From Enterocloster lavalensis (lineage in GTDB: Bacteria > Bacillota > Clostridia > Lachnospirales > Lachnospiraceae), in NCBI RefSeq assembly GCF_902364025.1, contig NZ_CABJCG010000028.1, forward strand, positions 1 to 64,000: a stretch of DNA of 64,000 nucleotides, read 5' to 3'. This document shows, piece after piece, positions 33,649 to 42,844 of the stretch (positions within the stretch are counted from its first letter, which is position 1; the number at the start of each line of letters is the position of its first letter). Below the pieces are notes generated by a model. It was not told where the DNA came from. It did no database searches and worked only from the letters and a program-made list of their open reading frames with translations. Made by a program: the position numbers and the translations under genes.

Positions 33649-35115
33649 ATGCCCAAGGCGGCTCTTCACAACCTTGGATGCAAGGTAAATGCATACGAAA
33701 CCGAGGCCATGCAGCAACAGCTGGAAGCCCGCGGTTATGAGATCGTCCCTTTTGACCAAAAGGCGGACGTATATATTATCAACACCTGCTCCGTGACCAA
33801 TATCGCGGACCGCAAGTCCCGCCAGATGCTGCACCGGGCCAAGAAAATGAACCCGGATTCCGTTGTGGTGGCAGCGGGCTGCTACGTGCAGGTGGCCGCC
33901 GACGCGCTGAAAGAGGACGCGGCGGTGGATATCATAGTGGGTAATAACCAGAAGGCACGCCTGGCGGATATTCTGGATGAATTTTTCAGCGGGGGCAGGG
34001 AGGACGTGTCCTATGTGGTGGACATCTCCCACACCAATGAATACGAAGCCCTGCACGTGGACCGGATCGCGGACCGGACCAGGGCGTTTATCAAGGTGCA
34101 GGACGGCTGCAACCAGTTTTGCAGCTACTGCATTATCCCCTACGCCAGAGGCCGGGTGCGTTCCCGCAGGCCGGAGGAGGTGCTGGAAGAGGTCCGCACC
34201 CTGGCCGCTCAGGGCTATAAGGAAATGGTGCTCACGGGCATCCATTTAAGCTCCTACGGGCTGGACTTTGAGAACCCGGAGAGCGCTCTCACCGCCGGGG
34301 ATTACAAGGCCGAGGAGAACGCCCTGTACCGCCCGTGGCTGCTGCGGCTGATCCGGGAGGTGAGCGGGGTGGAGGGAATCGAGCGCATCCGCCTGGGCTC
34401 CCTGGAGCCGCGGATCATCACCGGGGAATTCGCGGCGGAGCTGGCCAGACTTCCCAAGCTTTGTCCCCATTTCCACCTGTCCCTCCAGAGCGGCTGCGAC
34501 GCCACCTTAAAGCGGATGAACCGTCACTATAACACGGAGGAATACCGGGAGCGCTGCGGGATTTTGCGGGAAGCCTTTGACAATCCCGCCATCACCACCG
34601 ACGTGATCGTGGGCTTTCCGGGCGAGACGGAGGAGGAATTTGCGGCGACCCGGCAATACCTGGAACAGGTGCATTTTTATGAGATGCACGTGTTTAAATA
34701 CTCCAGGCGCGAGGGCACCCGGGCGGCCGTGATGCCGGATCAGGTGCCGGAGCCGGTGAAGGCGGAGCGCAGCGACCAGCTGCTGGAGCTGGAGAAACGC
34801 ATGTCCAGGGAATACCGCCAGGGCTTTGTGGGGACCGTCCAGGAAATTCTGCTGGAGGAACCGGCCGAAATCGGAGGCCTCCCCTGCGTGGTAGGTCACA
34901 CGCGCCAGTATGTGAGAGCCGCGGTTTTGTCCGCGGACGTCGGGAACGCAGAGAATTGCGGCGCTCCGGTATTGGATGCCGGAACCGCAGCGAATCCCTC
35001 CGCCCCGCACGAGCATCCCGCCGCCCCTGCCAGAGGCCGGATCGTAAAGGCGAGGATCACAGGCTTTCTGGACGAGGAGACGCTGCTGGCGGAGCTTACC
35101 GGGGAGCCGGGCTGA
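33649..35115 (+). CDS. mtaB: tRNA ms2t6A methylthiotransferase MtaB
   Basis: 488 residues. The UPF0004 domain has cysteines in NLGCKVNAYE, INTCSVTN and AAGCYVQV. The radical-SAM cluster is CNQFCSYCIIPYARG (about 151-165). A TRAM-like C-terminus follows. This is the MtaB/YqeV branch, which adds methylthio to t6A37 in tRNA reading ANN codons. The TRAM region is interrupted by about 35 residues (NAENCGAPVLDAGTAANPS..., about 435-470), rich in Ala/Pro, making the protein longer than usual (about 430-450). AGGAGG precedes the ATG. Confidence 0.93.
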   Translation: MPKAALHNLGCKVNAYETEAMQQQLEARGYEIVPFDQKADVYIINTCSVTNIADRKSRQMLHRAKKMNPDSVVVAAGCYVQVAADALKEDAAVDIIVGNNQKARLADILDEFFSGGREDVSYVVDISHTNEYEALHVDRIADRTRAFIKVQDGCNQFCSYCIIPYARGRVRSRRPEEVLEEVRTLAAQGYKEMVLTGIHLSSYGLDFENPESALTAGDYKAEENALYRPWLLRLIREVSGVEGIERIRLGSLEPRIITGEFAAELARLPKLCPHFHLSLQSGCDATLKRMNRHYNTEEYRERCGILREAFDNPAITTDVIVGFPGETEEEFAATRQYLEQVHFYEMHVFKYSRREGTRAAVMPDQVPEPVKAERSDQLLELEKRMSREYRQGFVGTVQEILLEEPAEIGGLPCVVGHTRQYVRAAVLSADVGNAENCGAPVLDAGTAANPSAPHEHPAAPARGRIVKARITGFLDEETLLAELTGEPG

Positions 35116-35155
35116 GAGCTGCTGGGCGGGCTGACGGCTGGGCAGGCTGTCAGCT

Positions 35156-35227
35156 GACCGGCCCGCTGGCCCGCCCTCTGATCGGCCCGCTGGCCCGCCC
35201 TCTGACCGGCCCGCTGGCCCGCCCCCG
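35156..35227. repeat. 24-bp tandem repeat, three units
   Basis: Three units of a 24-bp GC-rich sequence (GACCGGCCCGCTGGCCCGCC plus CTCT) at 35156-35179, 35180-35203 and 35204-35227 in the mtaB-ireB gap. Each contains self-complementary GGCC elements. The AT-rich segment that follows holds the ireB promoter. No gene is present in the gap. Confidence 0.9.
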
Positions 35228-35354
35228 GCCAAACTTCGATATTTTCTGCCCCCTAAGTGGGAAAATTTTGAACATTTCCCGGGAAATGGCAGGGGATTGT
35301 GCTATATTTTACAAAAAGTCCAATAATAATAGTCAAAATTAAGAAAATAATCTA

Positions 35355-35383
35355 TTGCCGAATGGACAATTATCGGTTAGAAT
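35355..35383 (+). promoter_or_regulatory. promoter of the ireB operon
   Basis: TTGCCG (35355-35360), 17-nt spacer, TAGAAT (35378-35383), 29 nt upstream of the start codon. Confidence 0.65.
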
Positions 35384-35412
35384 AGAAAAGAATACTTAAA
35401 GGACGTGATGAC

Positions 35413-35673
35413 ATGGGCAATATGATGGATACACAATATTTTCAAGCTGTTCAGGACAACAAGATCGAGGTCAGTGATGTGCTGGAACAGGTTTATGTTG
35501 CCTTGACCGAGAAAGGGTATAACCCGATCAACCAGATCGTGGGTTATATCATGTCTGGGGACCCGACCTATATTACCAGCCATAAGGGCGCCAGAAGTCT
35601 CATTATGAAAGTCGAGCGGGATGAGATTCTGGAGGAACTGATGGCTGTGTACATTGACGCCCGCCTGAAGTAG
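35413..35673 (+). CDS. ireB: IreB family regulatory protein (UPF0297)
   Basis: 86 residues. Family-defining stretches are visible: [25 protein letters not shown] and [24 protein letters not shown] (given as separate parts of one conserved core). In Enterococcus the homologue is phosphorylated by the PASTA kinase IreK and limits cephalosporin tolerance. The order IreB-RuvX-DUF1292 is conserved across Firmicutes (Bacillus yrzL-yrrK-yrzB) and appears here. A good promoter precedes it. Confidence 0.95.
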   Translation: MGNMMDTQYFQAVQDNKIEVSDVLEQVYVALTEKGYNPINQIVGYIMSGDPTYITSHKGARSLIMKVERDEILEELMAVYIDARLK

Positions 35674-35905
35674 GAGGGCGCATTTGCGTTTCGTGAACCG
35701 GAGCGGCCCGTGGGGCGGCTCCCTGTGATAATGACCGATCAACCTGCTGGCGTCTGACTGCGTGGATACGGAATGAAATGCAGACAGAGGCTGGTTTTGT
35801 CATGCCTGAGCATATACGGCGGGCGAAACAGGCCGTTCTGCGCGCAGGCGCGGCGGCGGTGACGGCAAGGGAAACGCGGCAAAATACTGTTCGGAGGCAT
35901 TTTAC

Positions 35906-36361
35906 ATGAGAATAATGGGGCTGGATTACGGCTCGAAGACAGTGGGGGGTGCAGTGTGCGATCCTTTAGGTATCACTGCCCAGACAGTGGAAACCATTGT
36001 GCGCAAAGATGAGAACAAACTGAGAAAGACATTGGCAAGAATTGAAGAATTAATCGGCGCATACGAGATTGAACGGATTGTACTTGGTTATCCTAAGAAT
36101 ATGAACAACACCGTGGGAGAGCGCGCGCAGAAGACGGAAGAGCTGAAAGCGGCGCTGGAACGGCGCACCGGACTGCCTGTGATTCTCTGGGATGAGCGGC
36201 TGACAACGGTGGCGGCTGACCGCGTGCTGATGGAGAGCGGCGTGCGCCGCGAACACCGGAAAGAGAGCGTGGACCAGATTGCAGCGGCCATGATTCTGCA
36301 GGGATACCTGGACAATTTAAGTTTTCAGGGAGAACGGGATGAAACAGGAGAACGAGAATAA
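35906..36361 (+). CDS. ruvX: Holliday junction resolvase-like protein RuvX (YqgF)
   Basis: 151 residues, RNase H-like fold. [17 protein letters not shown] carries the first catalytic Asp, [19 protein letters not shown] is the family motif, and [15 protein letters not shown] has the later acidic pair. The family helps 16S/23S rRNA processing and may cut branched DNA. It overlaps the DUF1292 gene by 23 nt, indicating coupling. The 232-nt gap before it shows no further gene. Confidence 0.95.
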   Translation: MRIMGLDYGSKTVGGAVCDPLGITAQTVETIVRKDENKLRKTLARIEELIGAYEIERIVLGYPKNMNNTVGERAQKTEELKAALERRTGLPVILWDERLTTVAADRVLMESGVRREHRKESVDQIAAAMILQGYLDNLSFQGERDETGERE

Positions 36362-36626
36362 AGACAAGATTGTAATGATTACAGATTCAGGCGAATCTGT
36401 GGATTTTTATGTGCTGGAAGAGACCAGGATCAATGCGACAGGCTATCTGCTGGTGACGGACGCCCCGGAGGGCGAGGACGGAGAGTGCTACATTTTAAAA
36501 GATGTATCCGGACAACAGGACGCCGAGGCCATCTACGAGTTCGTGGAGAACGAAGATGAGCTGGACGGTGTATTTCGCGTATTCGAACAGTTGCTGGCGG
36601 ATGCGGACGTGACGCTTGAGAAATAG
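36339..36626 (+). CDS. DUF1292 family protein (YrzB-like)
   Basis: 95 residues, acidic, starting [29 protein letters not shown]. The DUF1292 pattern (hydrophobic strand, then GYLLVTDAP and CYILKD) is clear. Function is unknown in any organism I know; it always travels with ruvX and ireB. It begins 23 nt inside the end of ruvX. Confidence 0.9.
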   Translation: MKQENENKDKIVMITDSGESVDFYVLEETRINATGYLLVTDAPEGEDGECYILKDVSGQQDAEAIYEFVENEDELDGVFRVFEQLLADADVTLEK

Positions 36627-36667
36627 GCCATATGCCAACACGGATATCAATGAATGGAGGAATCAAT

Positions 36668-38764
36668 TTGGAATTAGAGAATCAGAACACAACAGAGGCG
36701 AAAGAGAACACGCAGCCGGCGAATCAGGCGGCCGAGCAGGGAGCGGAAGCGCGTCCCGCAGAGGGAACTTCCACCAGGCGCAGGCGCAAACCGTCGTCCT
36801 CGCGTTCCGGCAAGAGCCGCGACGGACAGGCCAAGACGGCTCAGGCAGGGGACGGACAGGCCGAGGGCAAGAAGGCCCAGGCAGGGGACGGACAGGCTGA
36901 GGGTAAGAAAACCCAGGCGGCCAGAAAAGAGCCGGCCAAGAAGGACGCTGCGAAAAAAGAACCGGCCAAGAAGGAAGCAGCCAAGAAGGACGCGGGCAAG
37001 CGGGAGAACGCTTCCAAGCGCGAACCGGGCCGCGAGACGAGACCGGCCGCGAAGCCTCAGAACCAGAATCAGAACCGCCCCGCCAGGGTGAAATCCGCTC
37101 CCAAAGGCGACGGCAAGGGTAAGTTAAAAATCATCCCCCTTGGCGGTCTGGAGCAGATCGGAATGAACATCACCGCCTTTGAGTACGAGGACACGATCAT
37201 TGTGGTGGACTGCGGACTGGCGTTCCCGGGCGACGACATGCTGGGAATCGATCTGGTGATCCCGGACGTCACCTATCTGAAAAATAACATCGACAAAGTT
37301 AAGGGCTTTGTGATCACTCATGGACATGAGGATCATATCGGCGCCCTTCCCTATATATTGGAGCAGATCAACGTGCCGGTTTACGGCACCAAGCTGACCA
37401 TGGCCCTGATCGAGCACAAGCTGAAAGAGCGGGGCATGATGCGCAACACAAAGCGCAAGGTGGTAAAGCACGGACAGTCCGTGAACCTGGGATGTTTCCG
37501 GGTGGAGTACATCAAGACCAACCACAGCATCCAGGACGCGGCGGCATTAGCCATCTACACCCCGGTGGGCACGGTGCTCCACACGGGCGATTTCAAGATC
37601 GATTACACCCCGGTGTTCGGAGATCCCATCGACCTGCAGCGCTTTGCGGAGCTGGGTAAAAAGGGCGTGCTGGCGCTGATGGCGGACAGTACCAATGCCA
37701 TCCGTCCCGGATTTACCATGTCCGAGCGCACGGTGGGCAAGACCTTTGACGCCATTTTTGCGGAGCACAAGAATAACCGGATCATTGTGGCGACCTTCGC
37801 CTCCAACGTGGACCGCGTTCAGCAGATCGTGAACACGGCGCATAAATACGGCCGTAAGGTGGTCGTGGAGGGCCGCAGTATGGTCACGGTGATGGAGATT
37901 GCCAGGGAACTGGACTACATCAATGTGCCGGAGGGAACGCTGATCGACATCGAACAGCTGAGAAATTACCCGCCGGAGTCCACGGTGATCATTTCCACCG
38001 GAAGCCAGGGCGAGTCCATGGCAGCTCTGTCCCGCATGGCGGCATCGCTTCACAAGAAGGTCACCATCACGCCATCCGATGTGGTGGTGCTTAGCTCCAC
38101 CCCGATCCCCGGAAATGAAAAGGCCGTGGCCAATGTGGTCAACGAGCTGTCCATGAAGGGCGCTACGGTGATCAATCAGGACACTCACGTATCCGGACAT
38201 GCCTGCCAGGAGGATTTGAAGCTGATCTACTCCCTGGTACATCCCAAGTACGCGATTCCGATCCACGGCGAGCATCGCCACCGCATGGCTCAGAAGGAGC
38301 TGGCCCAGTTCATGGGCGTGGAGAAGGACAACGCTGTGATCATCAATTCCGGCGACGTGCTGGCCCTCTCCGAGGACACCTGCGAGGTGATCGACCATGT
38401 GACCTCAGGCGGTATCTTTGTGGACGGTCTGGGCGTGGGCGACGTGGGCAACATTGTGCTGCGCGACCGCCAGAACCTGGCACAGAACGGAATCATTGTG
38501 GTGGTGCTGACCCTGGAGAAGCGCAGCAACCAGCTTCTTGCCGGTCCGGACATCGTATCCCGCGGTTTCGTGTACGTGCGGGAATCCGAGGACCTGCTGG
38601 AGGAGGCCCACGCCGTTGTGGTGGATGCGGTGGACGACTGCCTGAACCGCCATGTCAGCGACTGGGGTAAGATTAAGAACGTGATCAAAGACAGCCTCAG
38701 CGATTTCCTGTGGAAGCGCATGAAGCGCAGCCCCATGATTTTACCCATTATTATGGAAGTGTAA
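36668..38764 (+). CDS. rnj: ribonuclease J with long basic N-terminal extension
   Basis: 698 residues. The first ~140 residues are low-complexity: polar, then Lys/Ala/Glu-rich (repeated KKDAAKKEPAKKEAAKK-type blocks), ending RVKSAPKGDGKGKLK. The catalytic core follows: metallo-beta-lactamase motif HGHEDHIGALPYIL, the beta-CASP region, and the typical SGGIFVDGLGVGD and RGFVYVRES C-terminus. RNase J is a 5'-3' exo- and endoribonuclease of mRNA decay. I take TTG at 36668 as the start because GGAGG lies 7 nt upstream; an in-frame ATG at 36650 has no site. The basic tail may bind RNA. It replaces nothing in the ireB block but is inserted between DUF1292 and the mltG-like gene. Confidence 0.95.
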   Translation: MELENQNTTEAKENTQPANQAAEQGAEARPAEGTSTRRRRKPSSSRSGKSRDGQAKTAQAGDGQAEGKKAQAGDGQAEGKKTQAARKEPAKKDAAKKEPAKKEAAKKDAGKRENASKREPGRETRPAAKPQNQNQNRPARVKSAPKGDGKGKLKIIPLGGLEQIGMNITAFEYEDTIIVVDCGLAFPGDDMLGIDLVIPDVTYLKNNIDKVKGFVITHGHEDHIGALPYILEQINVPVYGTKLTMALIEHKLKERGMMRNTKRKVVKHGQSVNLGCFRVEYIKTNHSIQDAAALAIYTPVGTVLHTGDFKIDYTPVFGDPIDLQRFAELGKKGVLALMADSTNAIRPGFTMSERTVGKTFDAIFAEHKNNRIIVATFASNVDRVQQIVNTAHKYGRKVVVEGRSMVTVMEIARELDYINVPEGTLIDIEQLRNYPPESTVIISTGSQGESMAALSRMAASLHKKVTITPSDVVVLSSTPIPGNEKAVANVVNELSMKGATVINQDTHVSGHACQEDLKLIYSLVHPKYAIPIHGEHRHRMAQKELAQFMGVEKDNAVIINSGDVLALSEDTCEVIDHVTSGGIFVDGLGVGDVGNIVLRDRQNLAQNGIIVVVLTLEKRSNQLLAGPDIVSRGFVYVRESEDLLEEAHAVVVDAVDDCLNRHVSDWGKIKNVIKDSLSDFLWKRMKRSPMILPIIMEV

Positions 38765-38856
38765 TGATTGATCAGGACCGCGCGTCCGCTTCGGCGGGCG
38801 CAAATTCCTTTGCCGGAGGCAGGATGTAACGAAATCACAACAGGAGGAAACAGGAC

Positions 38857-39597
38857 ATGAGCAACGCGACCAGAGAGATTAACCGAATAACGACCGCAAT
38901 CATCCGCATATCGATGAAGCTTATCGTCTATGCTCTGATCATCCTGCTTCTCTACGAGGCTGTCATCAAGGGATACGCCTTTGGGCACCAGATTTTTTAC
39001 GCGGAGGCCGTGGAGGAGGCGCCGGGGCACGACATGACCGTGACCATTGAACCCGACACCTCCGTGAGCGAGGCCGCGCAGCTTCTGGCGGACGACGGAC
39101 TGATCGCCAGCGAGTTTGCGTTCATTTTCCAGAGCAAGTTTTACGACTATGACACGGTTTATCCGGGCGTGTACAATTTAAATACCTCCATGACCTCCAA
39201 GGAAATCCTTCAGGCGCTCAACGTAAAGCCTGAGACCGAGGAGACGGAAGCCGCTCAGAAGGCGGGAGCCCGTTTGAAAACCACCCAGGATCAGGCGGCT
39301 CCGGCGAGTGCAGAAGCGGATGGACAGGCAGCGCCCGCTGCCAGGACGGCAGACGCGGGCGGATCTGGAGCGTCAGGCTCAGGCGGGTCCGGGACGGCCG
39401 GTGGCGCTGCGGAAAATGGATCCGGCGCAGATGTGCCGGCTGCCGCAGCCGCAGGGCAGGACGGCCAGCCCGCGGCGGACGGCCAGGCGGCTCAGGGCGC
39501 GGAGAATTCCGGGACCGGAGCCGGGGAAGACACCTTTGACGACGAGGAAGGCGAGGTCGGCGGTTGGATTCAGGATGTTGAAGGAGCGGGCCAATGA
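38857..39597 (+). CDS. MltG-like membrane protein lacking the lytic transglycosylase domain
   Basis: 246 residues: a single N-terminal membrane span (LIVYALIILLLYEAVIKGYAFG), then a small domain resembling the LysM-like part of YceG/MltG (VTIEPDTSVSEAAQLLADDGLI... VYPGVYNLNTSMTSKEILQAL), then about 110 residues of Ala/Gly/Gln/Asp-rich sequence. The catalytic YceG domain is absent. The place in the operon matches yrrL (mltG) of Bacillus, so this is the reduced clostridial form. It overlaps the next gene by 4 nt (ATGA). AGGAGGAAACAGG precedes the ATG. Confidence 0.75.
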   Translation: MSNATREINRITTAIIRISMKLIVYALIILLLYEAVIKGYAFGHQIFYAEAVEEAPGHDMTVTIEPDTSVSEAAQLLADDGLIASEFAFIFQSKFYDYDTVYPGVYNLNTSMTSKEILQALNVKPETEETEAAQKAGARLKTTQDQAAPASAEADGQAAPAARTADAGGSGASGSGGSGTAGGAAENGSGADVPAAAAAGQDGQPAADGQAAQGAENSGTGAGEDTFDDEEGEVGGWIQDVEGAGQ

Positions 39598-40241
39598 TCG
39601 CAGACAGCAGAATCACAGACTATATACTATCACTGGAAACCGGCCAGGGCCAACTGTGCGACCGCATCGAACAGGAAGCCCTGGCCGCTCGGGTTCCCAT
39701 CATCCGCAGGGAAACCGCGGCGCTGCTCAAAACCCTGGTGGCCGCCAAAGCCCCGCGGGCGATCCTGGAGATCGGCACGGCGGTGGGTTACTCGGCCCTG
39801 CTGATGGCCCGGGTGATGCCGGCGGACTGCCGGATCACCACCATTGAGAAATATGAAAAGCGGATTCCCGTTGCCAGAGAGAATTTCCGCCTGGCCGGGG
39901 AGGAGGAGCGCATCACCCTGCTTGAGGGGGACGCGGATGAGATACTGGAACGGTTAAAGGGAAGTTATTTTGACTTTGTGTTTATGGATGCGGCCAAGGG
40001 CCAGTACCTGGCCTGGCTTCCCAAACTGATGGAGCTTATGCCCCCGGGCGCGCTTCTGGTCTCCGACAACGTGCTCCAGGACGGAGATATCGTCCAGTCC
40101 CGCTTTGCGGTGGAGCGCCGCAACCGGACCATCCACGCCCGGATGCGGGAGTACCTCTACGAATTGAAGCACAACAGCGCGCTGGAGACCTCCATCCTTC
40201 CCGTGGGGGACGGGGTGGCGCTGAGCGTGCGCAGGCGATGA
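39594..40241 (+). CDS. O-methyltransferase (YrrM-like, catechol O-methyltransferase fold)
   Basis: 215 residues of a class I SAM-dependent methyltransferase of the methyltransferase_3 family. ILEIGTAVGYSALLMA is the SAM-binding loop, EKYEKRIPVARENF follows, and DFVFMDAAKGQYLAWLP holds a metal-binding Asp. In Bacillus, YrrM is reported to methylate a wobble uridine precursor (cmo5U/mo5U pathway) and lies beside U32 genes, as here. That makes a tRNA role plausible. It starts within the stop of the preceding gene (ATGA overlap). Confidence 0.9.
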   Translation: MIADSRITDYILSLETGQGQLCDRIEQEALAARVPIIRRETAALLKTLVAAKAPRAILEIGTAVGYSALLMARVMPADCRITTIEKYEKRIPVARENFRLAGEEERITLLEGDADEILERLKGSYFDFVFMDAAKGQYLAWLPKLMELMPPGALLVSDNVLQDGDIVQSRFAVERRNRTIHARMREYLYELKHNSALETSILPVGDGVALSVRRR

Positions 40242-40311
40242 ACGCGGGACGCGAATCTGCCGGTGGAGTTATGAAAAGCCGCAGGCGACGCGGCGGAATG
40301 GAGATTTCAGG

Positions 40312-41556
40312 ATGAGAAAGACGGAACTGCTGATTCCGGCGGGCAGTCTGGACGTGTTAAAGACCGCTGTGGTCTACGGCGCGGACGCTGTCTATATCGG
40401 AGGAGAGGCCTTCGGCCTTCGGGCCAAGGCGCACAATTTTTCGAACCAGGAGATGAAGGAGGGCATCGAGTTCGCCCACGAGCGGGGCGTGAAGGTCTAT
40501 GTCACCGCCAACATCCTGGCCCACAACGACGATCTGCCCGGGGTGGAGCAATACTTTGAGGAGCTGCGGGACATCGGCCCCGACGCGCTGATCATATCCG
40601 ATCCCGGAGTATTTGCCATTGCGAAGCGGATATTGCCGCAGATGGAACTTCACATCAGCACCCAGGCCAACAACACCAATTACGGTACATACCAGTTCTG
40701 GTATGGACTGGGAGCCAGGCGTGTGGTTTCCGCCAGAGAGTTGTCCCTGAAGGAGATCCGGGAGATCCGGGACCACATTCCGGAGGACATGGAGATCGAG
40801 AGCTTTATCCACGGCGCCATGTGCATTTCCTACTCAGGGCGCTGCCTGCTCAGCAACTATTTCACGGGCCGGGACGCCAACCAGGGGGCCTGCACCCACC
40901 CCTGCCGCTGGAAATACGCGGTGGTGGAGGAGACGCGGCCGGGCGAGTATATGCCAGTTTACGAAAATGAACGGGGCACCTTCATCTTCAACTCCGGGGA
41001 TTTATGCATGATCGAGCACATCCCGGAGATGCTGGAAGCGGGAATCGACAGCTTCAAGATCGAGGGGCGGATGAAAACCGCGCTCTACGTGGCGACGGTT
41101 ACCCGCACCTACCGCAAGGCCATCGACGACTGCCTGCGCGACCGGGAGCTCTATCGCAGAAACATGGAGTGGTACCGTGAGGAGATTGGAAAATGCACCT
41201 TCCGCTCCTACACCACGGGTTTTTATTTCGGCAAGCCGGGAGCGGAGTCCCAGATTTACGACAACAGCACGTATATCAAGAATTACACCTACCTGGGCAC
41301 TGTGGAGGAGACGGACGGCGCGGGACGGGGCCGCCTGACCCAGAAAAACAAGTTCTCCGTTGGCGAGACCATCGAGATCATGAAGCCGGACGGGCGTAAC
41401 CTTGAGGCTGTGGTCCGGGAGATTCGCACCGAGGACGGAGAGCCTCAGGAGAGCGCCCCCCACTCCAAGCAGGTTCTCTGGGTTAGCTTTGAGGCGGAGG
41501 CGGGCGTAGAGCCCTACGATATCCTGCGCAGGCGGGAAGAGCAGGCGGGGGAATAG
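40312..41556 (+). CDS. peptidase U32 family protein (TrhP/YrrO-like tRNA hydroxylation)
   Basis: 414 residues. The U32 signature is complete: ESFIHGAMCISYSGRC, with a further cysteine pair in GACTHPCRW. N-terminal KTELLIPAGSLDVLKTAVVYGADAVYIGG is typical. U32 proteins of the TrhP type hydroxylate U34 of tRNA; the O-methyltransferase next door could finish the modification to 5-methoxyuridine. Bacillus needs two U32 proteins (YrrN/YrrO); only one is present here. GGAGATTTCAGG precedes the start. Confidence 0.93.
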   Translation: MRKTELLIPAGSLDVLKTAVVYGADAVYIGGEAFGLRAKAHNFSNQEMKEGIEFAHERGVKVYVTANILAHNDDLPGVEQYFEELRDIGPDALIISDPGVFAIAKRILPQMELHISTQANNTNYGTYQFWYGLGARRVVSARELSLKEIREIRDHIPEDMEIESFIHGAMCISYSGRCLLSNYFTGRDANQGACTHPCRWKYAVVEETRPGEYMPVYENERGTFIFNSGDLCMIEHIPEMLEAGIDSFKIEGRMKTALYVATVTRTYRKAIDDCLRDRELYRRNMEWYREEIGKCTFRSYTTGFYFGKPGAESQIYDNSTYIKNYTYLGTVEETDGAGRGRLTQKNKFSVGETIEIMKPDGRNLEAVVREIRTEDGEPQESAPHSKQVLWVSFEAEAGVEPYDILRRREEQAGE

Positions 41557-41663
41557 GCGCGGCCCGGCAGGATTCTCATAGTCGGAACCGATTTGTTGTG
41601 GCAGCGGCAGCGCCCGGTGGAAACCGGCGCTGCCCTGTCTGTTTCAGGACTGTTTTCAGGCGG

Positions 41664-41817
41664 GTTGCTGTTCACCGGTAATATCCCGCGAGGTGTTTTT
41701 TTGTGAGTGGAGCGCAGCGGAAGTCACAGAAAACCCGAGGGCTGCATCGCGAAACGGCGTTTTTGGCCGTTTCTGTGCATCGCGTAGCGCGTTACTGGGC
41801 ACGGAGTGAACAGTAAC
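41664..41817. repeat. interspersed repeat with inverted ends, copy 2
   Basis: 154-bp element with ends GTTGCTGTTCAC (41664) and GTGAACAGTAAC (ending 41817), and an interior nearly identical to 8362-8535 over about 100 bp, including the GAGTGGAGCGCAGCGGAAG block. It lies in the 41557-41898 gap before the ydcF-like gene. I see no coding sequence in this gap. Confidence 0.75.
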
Positions 41818-41898
41818 TCAGGCGGCGTAACCGCCATGGAAAGTATTGCCAAGTCCGCCCGAATAGTGTAAAGTAACAGGTACAGGAGGATTGACCCT

Positions 41899-42726
41899 AT
41901 GATCGATGCCGTCTTAATTGGATTAGCGGCGCTCTGCGCCGCATATTTTGCCGTGATCGTGCTCTACGCGGGGATCGGAACCTCGTTTGCCTTCATATGG
42001 CTGTTTTTTGCGGCCCTGTGCCTGTTTCTGGTATACGGAAAGTGGTATTACCGGCGAAACACGGACCGGATTCCGCGCTGGGTGCCGGTTTCGGTGGTGA
42101 CCACCTGTGTGGCCGGTCTGACGGTGTTTGCGGCGGTCTGCATCATGGTGTTTTCCGGTGTGGCGGGTTCCGACCCGGTGGGACTGGACTATGTGATCGT
42201 GCTGGGAGCCCAGGGTAAGGAGCACACGGTGAACGGCTCCCTTAAGCTCCGCCTGGACAAGGCCATCGAGTACGTGGAGGAGAACCCGGACACCATACTG
42301 GTGCTCTCGGGCGGACCCATGCAGGGGGAGGAGAAAAGCGAGGCGGAGCTCATGTACGATTATCTGCGCTACAACGGCGTCCGGCCGGACCAGATGCTGA
42401 TGGAGAAACACTCCGCCAGCACCGTGGAAAACGTGGCCTTCAGCCGTCTTGTCATCGAGCAGGACCGTTTGGCCAGAAAACGGAAACGGGAGGCCCTTTA
42501 TCAGCCGGTGGGACCGGGCGTGGAGCTTTTGGCTCCGGATAAGCCACTGGAGGTCGGAGTGCTCACCAGCAATTTCCACGTGTTCCGCGCCCGCCTGACC
42601 GCCAGGAAATGGGGCATTGAGAATGTCTCCGGCATCGCGGCCAAATCGGACCCGGTGCTGTTCGTACACCTGTGCGTCCGGGAGTGCGCATCCATCTTTA
42701 AGGACCGGCTTGTGGGAAATATGTAA
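41899..42726 (+). CDS. YdcF family protein (DUF218)
   Basis: 275 residues. Three N-terminal hydrophobic spans (LIGLAALCAAYFAVIVLYA, FAFIWLFFAALCLFLVYG, VSVVTTCVAGLTVFAAVCIMVF) precede an extracytoplasmic DUF218 domain. That domain has DYVIVLGAQ, ILVLSGG, EAELMYDYLRYNGV and VGVLTSNFHVFRARLTA, the conserved blocks of SanA/YdcF proteins. The family is linked to envelope barrier function; biochemistry is unclear. ACAGGAGGATTG precedes the ATG. Confidence 0.9.
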   Translation: MIDAVLIGLAALCAAYFAVIVLYAGIGTSFAFIWLFFAALCLFLVYGKWYYRRNTDRIPRWVPVSVVTTCVAGLTVFAAVCIMVFSGVAGSDPVGLDYVIVLGAQGKEHTVNGSLKLRLDKAIEYVEENPDTILVLSGGPMQGEEKSEAELMYDYLRYNGVRPDQMLMEKHSASTVENVAFSRLVIEQDRLARKRKREALYQPVGPGVELLAPDKPLEVGVLTSNFHVFRARLTARKWGIENVSGIAAKSDPVLFVHLCVRECASIFKDRLVGNM

Positions 42727-42844
42727 ACCGGCGTATATTTTTTCGAAAAGTTTGGATTAATAAGGATGCGGGACTGCGCAGCCCGGTGGATACAGAATAC
42801 GCGCATTGTGGACAGAGTATAAGAGAATGGAGAGAATTGTGGAT

